Part shown: piece after piece, positions 18,004-27,439 of the stretch
How the letters are laid out: each line of letters starts with the position of its first letter
Numbering within the stretch: position 1 is the stretch's first letter
NCBI GenBank assembly: GCA_905182735.1
Contig: CAJJCT010000019.1
Coordinates: 41,656-105,655 of the forward strand
Direction: 5' to 3'
Length of the DNA: 64,000 nucleotides
Source of the DNA: Candidatus Marivariicella framensis
GTDB lineage: Bacteria > Bacteroidota > Bacteroidia > Flavobacteriales > Flavobacteriaceae
The notes under the pieces: model-generated
Database searches by the model: none
Told to the model about the DNA's origin: nothing
The model's input: the letters and a program-made list of their open reading frames with translations, nothing else
Made by a program: the position numbers and the translations under genes

Positions 18004-19740
18004 TTATTTATTTATTTCTAAAACATCATATTGCTTATGTTGCAATAAGTAATATCCGTGATTTATATAAGCTCCTCCTATTAAAGGAACGTAATTAAAC
18101 TTATTGTTTACATACTCTGTTTCTCCTATTTTAGTGCTAGAGTATAAGTCGTTTTGAGTAGCAATTCTTAATATTAAATCGTAAACTAAATCAAATGCTC
18201 TTACTGATGTTTTATTTGGCGGAATACCAAAACGATTCACAAATTCATCAATCAAATTTGAATCCTCTATCTTTCTTGGATAATAATCTGACATGTATGT
18301 AAACATAAGGTCTCCAAACAACGTGTTTGAAAGATTAGAGTCTTCATATGAAGGCCCATGATATGTTGTAAAAAGTGTAATTTTTTTCTCATCACTGAGC
18401 TGAGAACGAATTTGAGAAGTAGCACTAGAAATCAATGAAAATTTTTCTGTTTCTAAAATTACTTTATTTGGAAGAGTATCCACAATTAGTGAGTCTACTA
18501 AGTCCGGTAATAAAAAATTTCCAAATTCAGGTCTTAACTTAACCGCACTCGGGAATAAAAGATTAAGCTCTCTCTCTATTTTTCTGTTTACAGAGTCAGA
18601 AACAATCAAAATATTGTCATCTTCATTTATAATGTTTAGTAAATACTCCTTCATTTCAGTTCGAATAAATGATTTAGGGGTAATACTTTGAAAAACTCCT
18701 TTTCTCATTACAACTGGGTTTGAAGATAATGGAGCTACCTTAGGAACGTCTTCTAACTTCTTATTTAAGGATAGGAAATTAAAGTTTTTAGGTAACATTG
18801 GTCCTATTATAACATCTATTATTGTTGGATCAAGAATGTCAATCTGTCTTTGAATTTCACTTTTTTTATTTTGAGTATCAAATATTTTTGCATTTATATC
18901 TATTCCAATATTCTTTGCTTTTTCCATTGCCAAAATTGATCCAGAATAAAAATCTAAGGCAATTGAGGTCAGAGTTCGTCTTTTTAAATATCTAACTGTT
19001 TTATCTAAAGAATCAAATTCAATGACTGATGTTTTAAATGGAAGAAAATAAACAAGATTAATTTTTTTTCTTATAAAAACAGAATCTAGAAGTCTAGTTT
19101 TTTCAGTAAGAAGAAGGTCCTTATCTACATTTAATTTTATAGAAGAAGTTTTAGGTAATTTTAAAATCATGCCTTTTTTTAATCCTTCATCAATAACTAA
19201 AGGATTAAGAGAGTCTATAGTAGGTTTGTCAAATCCAGTTTTAACTTTAACCCTGTAATATCCTTCTTTAGGTTTTATTTTGTAATAATAAAAATCTGGT
19301 TCTATAACTTTTATTTCTTCATCTGACTTAACTGGCACCTTTATAAATTGGCCAAACTTAAGACCTTCTTTTATCTTTGGATTTAATTCATTTAGCTCAT
19401 CAATAGTTAAACCATAAGTATACGCAATTCTCCATTTGGTGTCTTTGGGTTTAACTAAGTATGTTGCTGTTTTTTTAGATGGTTCTTTTTCAATCTCAAC
19501 TTTAGCATAAACAGGTATTCTTAGTTGCATTCTTCTTCTTAATCCCCTTTTACTAATTCTCGGATTATAGTTTTCAATTTGACTTTCACTTATATTATAC
19601 TTTTTTGTAAGATTAAAAATATTATCTCCTTTTTTAACTTTATGAATTATAAATTTTTCAGGTGTTAAATCATCTTGACCATATCCAAATTGGACAGACA
19701 GTATTAGAAATATTAATGTAATTTTAATTCTATAATTCAT
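18004..19740 (-). CDS. Secreted LysM protein with periplasmic-binding-like C-terminal domain
   Basis: The 578-aa protein begins with a signal peptide (MNYRIKITLIFLILSVQFGYGQ). Three LysM-type repeats follow: IIHKVKKGDNIFNLTKKYNIS (about 31-76), TYLVKPKDTKWRIAYTYGL (about 92-137) and a weaker YYRVKVKTGF unit (about 150-195), so it should bind peptidoglycan glycan strands. From about residue 225 the sequence resembles a type I periplasmic-binding (amino-acid ABC receptor-like) fold with DVIIGPMLPKN and VAPLSSNPVV. Such LysM-PBP proteins sit beside guaA in many Flavobacteriia. The ligand is unknown. It follows guaA at 13 bp, probably co-transcribed. Confidence 0.82.
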   Translation of the reverse strand: MNYRIKITLIFLILSVQFGYGQDDLTPEKFIIHKVKKGDNIFNLTKKYNISESQIENYNPRISKRGLRRRMQLRIPVYAKVEIEKEPSKKTATYLVKPKDTKWRIAYTYGLTIDELNELNPKIKEGLKFGQFIKVPVKSDEEIKVIEPDFYYYKIKPKEGYYRVKVKTGFDKPTIDSLNPLVIDEGLKKGMILKLPKTSSIKLNVDKDLLLTEKTRLLDSVFIRKKINLVYFLPFKTSVIEFDSLDKTVRYLKRRTLTSIALDFYSGSILAMEKAKNIGIDINAKIFDTQNKKSEIQRQIDILDPTIIDVIIGPMLPKNFNFLSLNKKLEDVPKVAPLSSNPVVMRKGVFQSITPKSFIRTEMKEYLLNIINEDDNILIVSDSVNRKIERELNLLFPSAVKLRPEFGNFLLPDLVDSLIVDTLPNKVILETEKFSLISSATSQIRSQLSDEKKITLFTTYHGPSYEDSNLSNTLFGDLMFTYMSDYYPRKIEDSNLIDEFVNRFGIPPNKTSVRAFDLVYDLILRIATQNDLYSSTKIGETEYVNNKFNYVPLIGGAYINHGYYLLQHKQYDVLEINK

Positions 19741-19753
19741 AATGCAATGACAA

Positions 19754-21283
19754 CTATTCCCACTCTATTGTGGCTGGAGGCTTGGAGCTAATGTCATAAA
19801 CCACTCTATTTACTCCTGGGACCTTATTTATTATTTCATTTGATATTTTTTGTAAAAAGTCATACGGAAGATCTACCCAATCAGCAGTCATTCCGTCGGT
19901 AGACTGAACGGCTCGCAATGCTACACATTTTTCATAAGTTCTCTCATCACCCATTACTCCTACACTATTCACAGGAAGAAGAATTGCTCCAGCTTGCCAT
20001 ATGGAATCATATAAGTTCCAATTCTTTAACCCTTCAATAAAAATTGAATCAACTTCTTGTAAGATTTTCACTTTCTTAGGTGTGATTTCTCCCAAAATTC
20101 TAATCGCTAAACCAGGCCCAGGAAAAGGGTGTCTTCCTAGAATTTTGGGATTAATCCCTAAACTATGACCTACTCTTCGAACTTCATCTTTAAATAGCAT
20201 TCTCAAAGGTTCAACTATCTTTAATTTCATGAAATCAGGTAGACCACCAACATTGTGATGAGATTTAATTGTTACTGAAGGTCCATTGACTGAAATTGAT
20301 TCAATTACATCTGGGTATATGGTTCCTTGAGCAAGCCAGGAAGCTCCGTTTATTTGTTTGGCTTCATCATTAAAAACATCAATAAATGTATTGCCAATAA
20401 TTTTTCGTTTTGATTCAGGGTCCGATTCACCCTTCAAGTTATTTAAAAATAATTCTGAAGAGTCAACTCCTTTTACATTAAGCCCCATACCCTTATATTG
20501 GTTAAGAACTGAATCAAACTCATCTTTTCTTAGAAGGCCATTATTAACAAAAACACAGATTAATTGATCACCAATTGATTTATTTAATAAGACTGCTGCA
20601 ACTGTAGAGTCTACACCTCCAGAAAGGCCTAAAATAACCTTTTCATTTCCTATTTGATTTTTTAATTTACTTATTGTCATTTCGACAAAAGAATCAGGTG
20701 TCCAATCTTGTTTAATTTTTGAAATTTTTATCAAAAAATTCTCTAACATCTTTGAACCATCAGAAGAGTGATATACTTCTGGATGAAATTGAATTCCATA
20801 AGTATCTTCCCCTTTAATCTCAAAAGCTGCATTTTTAACATCTGAAGTACTGGAAATGATTCTTGCGCCATGAGGAAGATTATTAATGGTGTCACCATGG
20901 CTCATCCAAACTTGACTATTGTCAGGAATATCATTAAAAAACATAGATTTTGAATCTATACTTTTTAAGTTTGCACGACCATACTCTCTTGATTTGGAGG
21001 GACTAACTTTACCACCAAAAAAGTGTGCTAAATACTGTGCTCCATAGCAAATACCTAATAAAGGGATTTTACCTTTTACTAAAGAAAGGTCAATATGAGG
21101 GGGATGTTCATTTCTAACTGAATAAGGTGATCCAGATAAAATTATTGCTTTGTATACAGAATAGTCTTTGGGTGGGTTGTTGTATGGAAATATTTCACAA
21201 TAAATAAAGAGTTCTCTTACCCTTCTGGCAATTAATTGTGTGTATTGAGATCCGAAATCAAGAATTAGAACTTTGTCTTGCAT
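19754..21283 (-). CDS. guaA: GMP synthase (glutamine-hydrolysing)
   Basis: It amidates XMP to GMP. The class I glutaminase domain shows [19 protein letters not shown], nucleophile Cys in [12 protein letters not shown] (about C79), and [11 protein letters not shown]. The ATP pyrophosphatase domain begins at [15 protein letters not shown], and the dimerisation domain contains [16 protein letters not shown]. The end [11 protein letters not shown] is the invariant C-terminus. The track starts at a TTG two codons upstream; I use the ATG giving MQDKVL (509 aa). A -7 box lies just upstream, and the LysM gene follows closely. Confidence 0.97.
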   Translation of the reverse strand: MQDKVLILDFGSQYTQLIARRVRELFIYCEIFPYNNPPKDYSVYKAIILSGSPYSVRNEHPPHIDLSLVKGKIPLLGICYGAQYLAHFFGGKVSPSKSREYGRANLKSIDSKSMFFNDIPDNSQVWMSHGDTINNLPHGARIISSTSDVKNAAFEIKGEDTYGIQFHPEVYHSSDGSKMLENFLIKISKIKQDWTPDSFVEMTISKLKNQIGNEKVILGLSGGVDSTVAAVLLNKSIGDQLICVFVNNGLLRKDEFDSVLNQYKGMGLNVKGVDSSELFLNNLKGESDPESKRKIIGNTFIDVFNDEAKQINGASWLAQGTIYPDVIESISVNGPSVTIKSHHNVGGLPDFMKLKIVEPLRMLFKDEVRRVGHSLGINPKILGRHPFPGPGLAIRILGEITPKKVKILQEVDSIFIEGLKNWNLYDSIWQAGAILLPVNSVGVMGDERTYEKCVALRAVQSTDGMTADWVDLPYDFLQKISNEIINKVPGVNRVVYDISSKPPATIEWE

Positions 21284-21286
21284 AAG

Positions 21287-21294
21287 CAAAAATA
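21287..21294 (-). promoter_or_regulatory. Bacteroidota -7 box TATTTTTG before guaA
   Basis: This is an exact minus-strand match that includes the track's TTG start, implying a leader of only a few bases before the guaA ATG. Confidence 0.4.
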
Positions 21295-21342
21295 CAATTA
21301 TTTATTAGGGCGGAAATTTAAAATTGGACTATTTTTTTGGTT

Positions 21343-22950
21343 TTATTTAGATTCAAATACAATAAAATTTTTATTAAGTGGATTAAAATTATCAATCAAA
21401 TCTGGAATAAAATTATGTTCAAAATACAAATAATAATCAAAGAAATTTTCTGTTCGCTCCTGGAGTTTGTTATTTGGAAACAGTGAATTATATATTACTT
21501 CTAGTTTTTTAACCTGATCATTAAGTTTTCTTTTTTGAGCTCTTAAAAGTCTTTTCTCAAGATTATCTATTCCCTTATATTGTTTAGCTTTTTGAGCTTT
21601 TACAGCACCTTTAAAAGATGAGTCGGTTTTAGAAACAATTTTTTCTAAATAACTAAACTGTGAATCAAGTTTATTCTTTAAAAATTGTAAATCCAAACTT
21701 ATACTTGAAAGTTCCTTAATTTTATTTTTAATTAAGTGATCTTTTCCATTCAATAAATCAGAGTAAGAAACATTAAGCTTTTCAATACTTTTCAAAGTCT
21801 TAGAAGGCACTAATAGTGCTGAATCTCGTATAACTAAAATAGGTAAAGTAATATTTTGATTTTCAAAAAAAGCTTTTAGTTGTAACCAATAAGAAATCTC
21901 CCCACCACCACCTACATATGCAATATTAGGAAGTATCACTTCCTGATACAAAGGGCGAAGCAAAACATTTGGAGAAAATCTTTCAGGAAATTCAATTAAC
22001 TCTTTTTCAATTAAAGGTTTAGTAAATTTTTTATTTGAATCACTCAATTCAAATCCATTTTCAGTTTTTATAATTCTTTTTCTTTCTCCTTTAGTTATAT
22101 AAAAAAGGTTTATTTCTCTAGGGTTCACTTGAGGTTTATAATTTTTATTATAATCATTTTTTAATATCTCTATCTGATTATCAACTTGTTTTTTACAGTT
22201 GTGATTAAATAATTCATTTTTAAAAAAAGGAATCATAATTTCCTTTAATTTTCTTGAATTGGGATCTAAAATTAACAGTCCATAATCACAAAAAAGTCTG
22301 TTAACCAATCCAAATGTTGCTTCTGATAAAGTTTTTGTTGTTAAATAATTTTCTTTAATAATTGATTTAATAAATAAAGAAGACTCTGAAGTTCCAAGCT
22401 CATTTTCTATAAATAAGGATAAAAAATCAAGCTTATCTAAACTAATTTCTCCAACTGGCCCTCCCATTGATTGTTTCCAAATAATTTTCCTTCCTTTAAA
22501 GTAAAAACTACTAATTTCTTCAAAGTCGTGATCTTCAGAAGCCATCCAGAAAACTGGAATATAATTATATCCAGTTTTTTTTTTATTCATAATAATAGAT
22601 AGCTTTATGACACTTACAATTTTATAAATAAAATATAAAGGACCAGTCATTAAGCTTAATTGATGACCTGTTGTTATTGTAACTGAGTTATTTTTAGATA
22701 ATAAGTTTAGATTTTTTTCAACATTCTTAGAGATCTTTATATTGTCATATTGTTCTTTAAAAGCTTTAATTAATTTTTTCCTATTAGTATCTGTAAATTC
22801 TTTTGACTTTACAGCAGATAAATTAGCGAGAGAATCCATTTTAGGAAAAGAAGTTGTAGATGAAATCAAACCCTTGTTTTCATCTTGATAGTCCTTGATT
22901 AATTCAGAATAAATATCTAATGAATTAGATGGGATTTTATGGGCTTTCAT
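21343..22950 (-). CDS. bshC: Putative cysteine ligase BshC (bacillithiol biosynthesis)
   Basis: BshC is linked to addition of cysteine to GlcN-malate, the last step of bacillithiol synthesis, in Firmicutes and Bacteroidota. The 535-aa protein carries the family stretches TGHQLSLMTGPLYFIYKI (about 92-110), VFWMASEDHDFEEIS, and LRPLYQEVILPNIAYVGGGGEISYW, then a long coiled coil (about 400-500) as in the known structure. No bshA or bshB lies in the window, so the pathway is inferred. It lies upstream of guaA on the same strand with its own start region. Confidence 0.9.
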   Translation of the reverse strand: MKAHKIPSNSLDIYSELIKDYQDENKGLISSTTSFPKMDSLANLSAVKSKEFTDTNRKKLIKAFKEQYDNIKISKNVEKNLNLLSKNNSVTITTGHQLSLMTGPLYFIYKIVSVIKLSIIMNKKKTGYNYIPVFWMASEDHDFEEISSFYFKGRKIIWKQSMGGPVGEISLDKLDFLSLFIENELGTSESSLFIKSIIKENYLTTKTLSEATFGLVNRLFCDYGLLILDPNSRKLKEIMIPFFKNELFNHNCKKQVDNQIEILKNDYNKNYKPQVNPREINLFYITKGERKRIIKTENGFELSDSNKKFTKPLIEKELIEFPERFSPNVLLRPLYQEVILPNIAYVGGGGEISYWLQLKAFFENQNITLPILVIRDSALLVPSKTLKSIEKLNVSYSDLLNGKDHLIKNKIKELSSISLDLQFLKNKLDSQFSYLEKIVSKTDSSFKGAVKAQKAKQYKGIDNLEKRLLRAQKRKLNDQVKKLEVIYNSLFPNNKLQERTENFFDYYLYFEHNFIPDLIDNFNPLNKNFIVFESK

Positions 22951-23044
22951 TCTAAGTTATTTTTGTAAAGATATTTCATTTTTCATAACACTAATCACCC
23001 TTTATGTTTAAAAAAAATTAATTTTACTGTTAAATTAAAATATT

Positions 23045-25525
23045 ATGTTAAAAAAGTATATTCTTTTATGTTTGTCAATAATAAGCTTTAATTCTAAATC
23101 TCAAGATATAATTTCACCTGGTTCTTTTTTAGGTTATGAACTTGGAACAGTTTTTTCTCGACATCATCAAGTAGTAGATTATTATAACTATTTAGACTCA
23201 AACTCAAATTGGGTAAAAGTGGAGTCATATGGGAAAACCAATGAAGGACGTTCACTTCAATTAGCATTCATTTCTAGTCCTGAAAACTTAAAAAATATTG
23301 AAAAAATAAGAGATAATCATCTAAAAAATTCAGGGTCTAAAAATGGTGAATTAAACTCTGATAAGGCTATAGTTTGGTTGAGCTATAATGTTCATGGCAA
23401 TGAGTCTTCAAGTACAGAAGCTTCAATGAAAACAATTTATAATTTAATTACCAAATACAAGGATTGGCTTAAAGATACAATTGTTATTATTGATCCATGT
23501 ATTAATCCTGATGGAAGAGATCGATATGTAAATTGGTATAAACAAAAGAAAAGGTTTCCGTACAACCCTAACTCTTATTCAAGAGAACACAAAGAACCTT
23601 GGCAAAATGGAAGAACAAATCACTATGCATTTGATCTTAATAGAGATTGGGCTTGGGCAACACAAATTGAGACTCAACAAAGGCTAGTTAAGTATAATAA
23701 GTGGTTACCACATATTCATGTTGATTTTCATGAACAAGGAGCAAACTCTCCATATTACTTTGCACCTGCTGCCGAGCCTATTCATGAAAGCATTACAGAT
23801 TTTCAAAAATCTTTTCAAGATTTAATTGCGAAAAATCATATTAAATATTTTGATAAAAATGGTTGGTTTTACTACACCAAAGAAAGGTTTGACCTACTCT
23901 ATCCCAGTTATGGAGATTCATACCCTTCATTTCTTGGCGCAATTGGAATGACTTATGAGCAAGCAGGAGGTGGAAGAGCTGGCCTTGGACTTTACAACAA
24001 AGAAGGAATTGAACTTACTTTAATTGATCGAATTAATCACCATTACACAACTAGCATATCAACCATAGAAATTGCTTCACAAAATATTAAAAAACTAAAT
24101 ACAGCCTATCAAGAATTTTACAAAAATAAATCAACTAAATACAAGAATTTTATACTTAGTGGAAATGTTGATAATATTAATAAATTGAAAAAGCTCCTTG
24201 ATAGACATGAAATTAAGTATGGATCACCAAGTTTAAATAAAGTTGTTAAAGGTTTTGATTTCAATTCAAAAAAAAATAAATCAATTAAACTTAAACCTGA
24301 TAATCTTATAATTACCACGAATCAAGTTAAAGGTAAAATGGTTCACGTATTATTTGAGCCTCAAACTTTTTTATCAGACTCACTAACTTATGATATCACT
24401 GCTTGGGCCCTTCCCTATGCCTATGGATTAAAAGCTTTAGCAACAAAAGAAAATATTAATTTAATAAACCATAAAAGCGAAAAACATATTAACTCCAAAA
24501 CTAATAAAAATGCATACGGTTGGGCTTCTAAATGGAACAGTTTGAAAGATGCTAAGTTTTTAGGAGATTTATTGAAATCGAAAATTAAGGTTAGATTTAA
24601 CAACACTCTACTAAAAAATCAAAATATTAATTGGAAAAGAGGGTCTCTTTTTATTCTAAAGGGAGATAATTTAAACTTTCCAGAATCAAATCTTGAAAAT
24701 CTAATTCTTACTATTGCAGATAATAATAATCGTAAAATAACTCAATTATCTTCAGGCTACTCTTCGTCTGGCCCTGATCTTGGCTCTAATAAATTATCTT
24801 TAATCTCTCCGCCCAGGATAAGTGTTATAACTGAAGGAAACTCATCAACTTATAATGCAGGTGAAATAATACACTTTTTTGAAAAACAATTAGGTTATCA
24901 AGCTAATTATGTAAGTGAATCAAGATTAAATAAAGAAGTTCTTTTAAAAACTGATGTCTTGATTTTACCATCAGGCTACTATAATTTTAAGAATATAGAA
25001 ACTGATTTAATAAGCTGGATTAGAAATGGAGGAACATTAATTGCATTAGGTAGGGCTTTGGATGCTTTAACAGGAATTGAACCATTCGAAATATCATTAA
25101 AAGAACCTTCAATAAACAAGACTCCTGACACAAGTTCAAATAGTTCAAGAAAAAGAAAATATATAAGTAATTTAATAACTGGAAGTATTTTCAAGGCTAC
25201 AATTGATCAATCTCATCCAATGGCATATGGATATGAAGACTATTATTACACTTTAAAACTCTCTGGAAGTGCTTATGAGCTTTTAAAAAATCAAAACATA
25301 GCCTATCTAAAAAACAATATTAAACCTCACTCTGGTTTTGTAGGTTCAAATGTATCTTCAAAACAAGGTGAAAGTTTGTTATTTGGAAACCAGAACCTGG
25401 GTCAAGGTAATATAATTTATATGGTAGATAATCCACTATTTAGAGCTTTTTGGGAAAACGGAAAACTATTCATGGCAAATGCAATATTTTTTACTGGAAA
25501 TAGAAGCTATAAAGAACTAGAATAA
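23045..25525 (+). CDS. Secreted M14 zinc carboxypeptidase
   Basis: An 826-aa protein with a signal peptide (MLKKYILLCLSIISFNSKSQ). The peptidase M14 domain (about 40-350) has zinc ligands in YNVHGNESSS (H117, E120) and in HVDFHEQ, the FDLNRDWAW substrate-binding region, and the catalytic Glu in MTYEQAGGG. From about residue 590 a second domain resembles a glutamine-amidotransferase/ThuA-like Rossmann region (ISVITEGNSS...DVLILPSGYY). It is probably a periplasmic or surface peptidase for scavenging peptides. It stands alone and converges on ftsY with 4 bp between stops. Specificity is unknown. Confidence 0.9.
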   Translation: MLKKYILLCLSIISFNSKSQDIISPGSFLGYELGTVFSRHHQVVDYYNYLDSNSNWVKVESYGKTNEGRSLQLAFISSPENLKNIEKIRDNHLKNSGSKNGELNSDKAIVWLSYNVHGNESSSTEASMKTIYNLITKYKDWLKDTIVIIDPCINPDGRDRYVNWYKQKKRFPYNPNSYSREHKEPWQNGRTNHYAFDLNRDWAWATQIETQQRLVKYNKWLPHIHVDFHEQGANSPYYFAPAAEPIHESITDFQKSFQDLIAKNHIKYFDKNGWFYYTKERFDLLYPSYGDSYPSFLGAIGMTYEQAGGGRAGLGLYNKEGIELTLIDRINHHYTTSISTIEIASQNIKKLNTAYQEFYKNKSTKYKNFILSGNVDNINKLKKLLDRHEIKYGSPSLNKVVKGFDFNSKKNKSIKLKPDNLIITTNQVKGKMVHVLFEPQTFLSDSLTYDITAWALPYAYGLKALATKENINLINHKSEKHINSKTNKNAYGWASKWNSLKDAKFLGDLLKSKIKVRFNNTLLKNQNINWKRGSLFILKGDNLNFPESNLENLILTIADNNNRKITQLSSGYSSSGPDLGSNKLSLISPPRISVITEGNSSTYNAGEIIHFFEKQLGYQANYVSESRLNKEVLLKTDVLILPSGYYNFKNIETDLISWIRNGGTLIALGRALDALTGIEPFEISLKEPSINKTPDTSSNSSRKRKYISNLITGSIFKATIDQSHPMAYGYEDYYYTLKLSGSAYELLKNQNIAYLKNNIKPHSGFVGSNVSSKQGESLLFGNQNLGQGNIIYMVDNPLFRAFWENGKLFMANAIFFTGNRSYKELE

Positions 25526-25529
25526 TTTA

Positions 25530-26612
25530 TTATCTAAAAAGAGAGTCTACAAAAGATTTCGGATCAAAAATTTGTAAATCTTCTATTTTCTCTCCTACCC
25601 CAATATACCTTACAGGGATTTTGAGTTGATGAGAAATTCCTAAAACTACTCCACCTTTAGCAGTTCCATCTAATTTAGTTATTGCTAAAGATGAAACATC
25701 AGTAGCAGAAGAGAATTGTTTAGCTTGCTCAAATGCATTCTGGCCAGTTGATCCGTCTAGAACGAGTAAAACTTCATGAGGTGATTCAGGAATAACTTTA
25801 TCCATAACTCTCTTTATTTTAGAAAGTTCATTCATTAAATTTACTTTATTGTGAAGTCTACCTGCTGTATCTATTATAACTACATCAATTTTTTGAGCTT
25901 TTGCTGACTTTAGAGTGTCAAATGCAACTGAGGCTGGATCACTCCCCATAGATTGTTTTACAAGCTTTACACCAACTCGATCTGCCCAAACCTGAAGTTG
26001 ATCTATAGCTCCAGCTCTAAATGTATCGGAAGCCCCAAGCATTACTTTTTTACCAATTAGTTTATATTTGTTAGCAAGCTTCCCAATCGTAGTTGTTTTC
26101 CCTACGCCATTTACCCCTACAACCATAATTACATACGGATTATGTGGGAGAAGAGCTTCAAAAGTTGAACCATCATTAGAATGTTGATCTAAGAGAATTC
26201 CTACAATTTCTTCTTTTAAAATTTTGTTTAATTCTTTTGACCCTAAAAATTTATCTCTAGAAACTCTTTTTTCTATTCTTTCAATTATTTTTATTGTGGT
26301 TTTTACGCCTACATCTGATGTTATAAGAACTTCTTCCAAATCATCCAACACATCATCATCTACTTTACTTTTCCCAATCAGCACTTTTCCTAGTTTAGAG
26401 AAAAATGTATTTTTAGTCTTTTCTAAACCCTTATCTAGGCCATTTTTAGCTTCTAAGGAATCCGTGTTTATATTTTCTGACTCTGAAATTACTTTTAACT
26501 TTGATTCATATTCTGTGGATTGAATTAAATCACTGGAATCATTTAACTTATCTTTTAAAGTTTCTTTGTCGTTATCTTTTAAAAAAGATGAAATTTTTTT
26601 AAATATTCCCAT
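25530..26612 (-). CDS. ftsY: Signal recognition particle receptor FtsY
   Basis: This SRP GTPase docks ribosome-nascent chains to the Sec translocon at the inner membrane. The first 70 residues are a short acidic/serine-rich A domain, followed by an NG domain: VVGVNGVGKTTTIGKLAN (G1), GASDTFRAGAIDQL, DTAGRLHNKVNLM (G3) and TKLDGTAKGG (G4). The 360-aa length is normal. It follows DUF4295 in the conserved rpmB-rpmG-DUF4295-ftsY order, but a strong hairpin terminator separates it from the upstream gene, so it may have its own promoter or depend on readthrough. Confidence 0.96.
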   Translation of the reverse strand: MGIFKKISSFLKDNDKETLKDKLNDSSDLIQSTEYESKLKVISESENINTDSLEAKNGLDKGLEKTKNTFFSKLGKVLIGKSKVDDDVLDDLEEVLITSDVGVKTTIKIIERIEKRVSRDKFLGSKELNKILKEEIVGILLDQHSNDGSTFEALLPHNPYVIMVVGVNGVGKTTTIGKLANKYKLIGKKVMLGASDTFRAGAIDQLQVWADRVGVKLVKQSMGSDPASVAFDTLKSAKAQKIDVVIIDTAGRLHNKVNLMNELSKIKRVMDKVIPESPHEVLLVLDGSTGQNAFEQAKQFSSATDVSSLAITKLDGTAKGGVVLGISHQLKIPVRYIGVGEKIEDLQIFDPKSFVDSLFR

Positions 26613-26623
26613 TCTATAAAAAT

Positions 26624-26654
26624 AAAAAAAGCTACTTCAAAAGTAGCTTTTTTT
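26624..26654 (-). terminator. Intrinsic terminator between DUF4295 and ftsY
   Basis: A 7-bp perfect stem GCTACTT/AAGTAGC with a 3-nt loop is flanked by an A7 run on one side and a T8 run on the other. The A/T tracts also pair, so it could work on both strands. On the minus strand it ends the rpmB-rpmG-DUF4295 transcript before ftsY. Confidence 0.8.
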
Positions 26655-26679
26655 AAATAAGTTTAAATGAAGGAGTGTT

Positions 26680-26919
26680 TTAAGAATCTTTTGTTGATTC
26701 AACAACATTTTCCTGAATAATTTGAAGTTTTTCAATAGGTTTTACTGGAATCACTTCTTGCCTAATTGGCTTACTAGCCATCCAGTCTTTCAAGTGTTTT
26801 GGGTCTATAATTGCTTCAACAAAACTATATGTTCCGGAATTTTCTTTTTTGACCATATTAATAGCCTTAGTTAATCTTTTAGATCCAGTTTGAAGTGTTG
26901 CTACTGATTTTTTTGCCAT
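26680..26919 (-). CDS. DUF4295 family small basic protein
   Basis: A Bacteroidota-specific small protein of 79 aa, MAKKSVATLQTGSKRLTKAI, always found after the L33 gene. Lys-rich N-terminal half, then SFVEAIIDPKHLKDWM and a charged tail. I know the family only as DUF4295, which lies among ribosomal genes, so a ribosome-associated role is possible but unproven. It begins 2 bp after the rpmG stop and is followed by the terminator. Confidence 0.88.
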   Translation of the reverse strand: MAKKSVATLQTGSKRLTKAINMVKKENSGTYSFVEAIIDPKHLKDWMASKPIRQEVIPVKPIEKLQIIQENVVESTKDS

Positions 26920-26921
26920 GA

Positions 26922-27104
26922 CTACTTAATTTCTTTATGAACCGTCATTTTTTTCAAAATTGGGTTGAATTTTTTTATTTCTAAACGATCGGGTGAGTTT
27001 TTTTTATTTTTTGTAGTTATATAACGCGATGTTCCAGGCTGTCCTGATGTTTTATGCTCAGTACATTCTAATATAACTTGTACCCTATTACCTCTTTTTG
27101 CCAT
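26922..27104 (-). CDS. rpmG: Large-subunit ribosomal protein L33
   Basis: A 60-aa ribosomal protein: [18 protein letters not shown], then [24 protein letters not shown]. The zinc-binding CxxC pairs of the C+ form are absent (one Cys only), so it is the zinc-independent type. It lies 10 bp after rpmB and is co-transcribed. Confidence 0.96.
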   Translation of the reverse strand: MAKRGNRVQVILECTEHKTSGQPGTSRYITTKNKKNSPDRLEIKKFNPILKKMTVHKEIK

Positions 27105-27114
27105 TTTATTTCTT

Positions 27115-27351
27115 TTATTTTAAAAGACCTTTTTCTTTAGCTTCCTTAATTACGGCTGAAATACCCTTTTTATTAATTGTTTTTAAAACTGACGCTTTAA
27201 CTTTCAAGGTAACCCATTTGTCTTCTTCAGGTATATAAAAACGTTTTTTTACCAAGTTAATATCAAAACGCCTACGAGTTTTATTCATGGCTTTAGAACG
27301 ATTATTTCCAAACATGACTCTTTTACCGGTAACATCACAAACTCTAGCCAT
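27115..27351 (-). CDS. rpmB: Large-subunit ribosomal protein L28
   Basis: A 78-aa ribosomal protein, [25 protein letters not shown], with the [12 protein letters not shown] core. First gene of the rpmB-rpmG-DUF4295 operon, with a good promoter and a leader hairpin upstream. One Cys near the N-terminus; the zinc-type extra cysteines are missing. Confidence 0.96.
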   Translation of the reverse strand: MARVCDVTGKRVMFGNNRSKAMNKTRRRFDINLVKKRFYIPEEDKWVTLKVKASVLKTINKKGISAVIKEAKEKGLLK

Positions 27352-27365
27352 AACATTTAGTTTAT

Positions 27366-27388
27366 ATCTGTTTTATTTTTAAACAGAT
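27366..27388 (-). promoter_or_regulatory. Leader hairpin of the L28 operon
   Basis: A perfect 8-bp inverted repeat ATCTGTTT/AAACAGAT with a 7-nt loop lies between the -7 box and the rpmB ATG. It would form at or near the 5' end of the mRNA. It could stabilise the transcript or be a ribosomal-protein binding site; neither is proven. Confidence 0.5.
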
Positions 27389-27390
27389 TG

Positions 27391-27420
27391 CAAATTTACA
27401 TATTTTTATGTAGTTACAAA
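27391..27420 (-). promoter_or_regulatory. Promoter of rpmB operon: TTTG-N18-TAAATTTG
   Basis: Both Bacteroidota elements are present on the minus strand: a -33 TTTG at 27417-27420 and a -7 TAAATTTG at 27391-27398, 18 bases apart. This is the most complete promoter match I found in the window. Confidence 0.65.
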
Positions 27421-27439
27421 ACTTATTTAAAATTTATAA

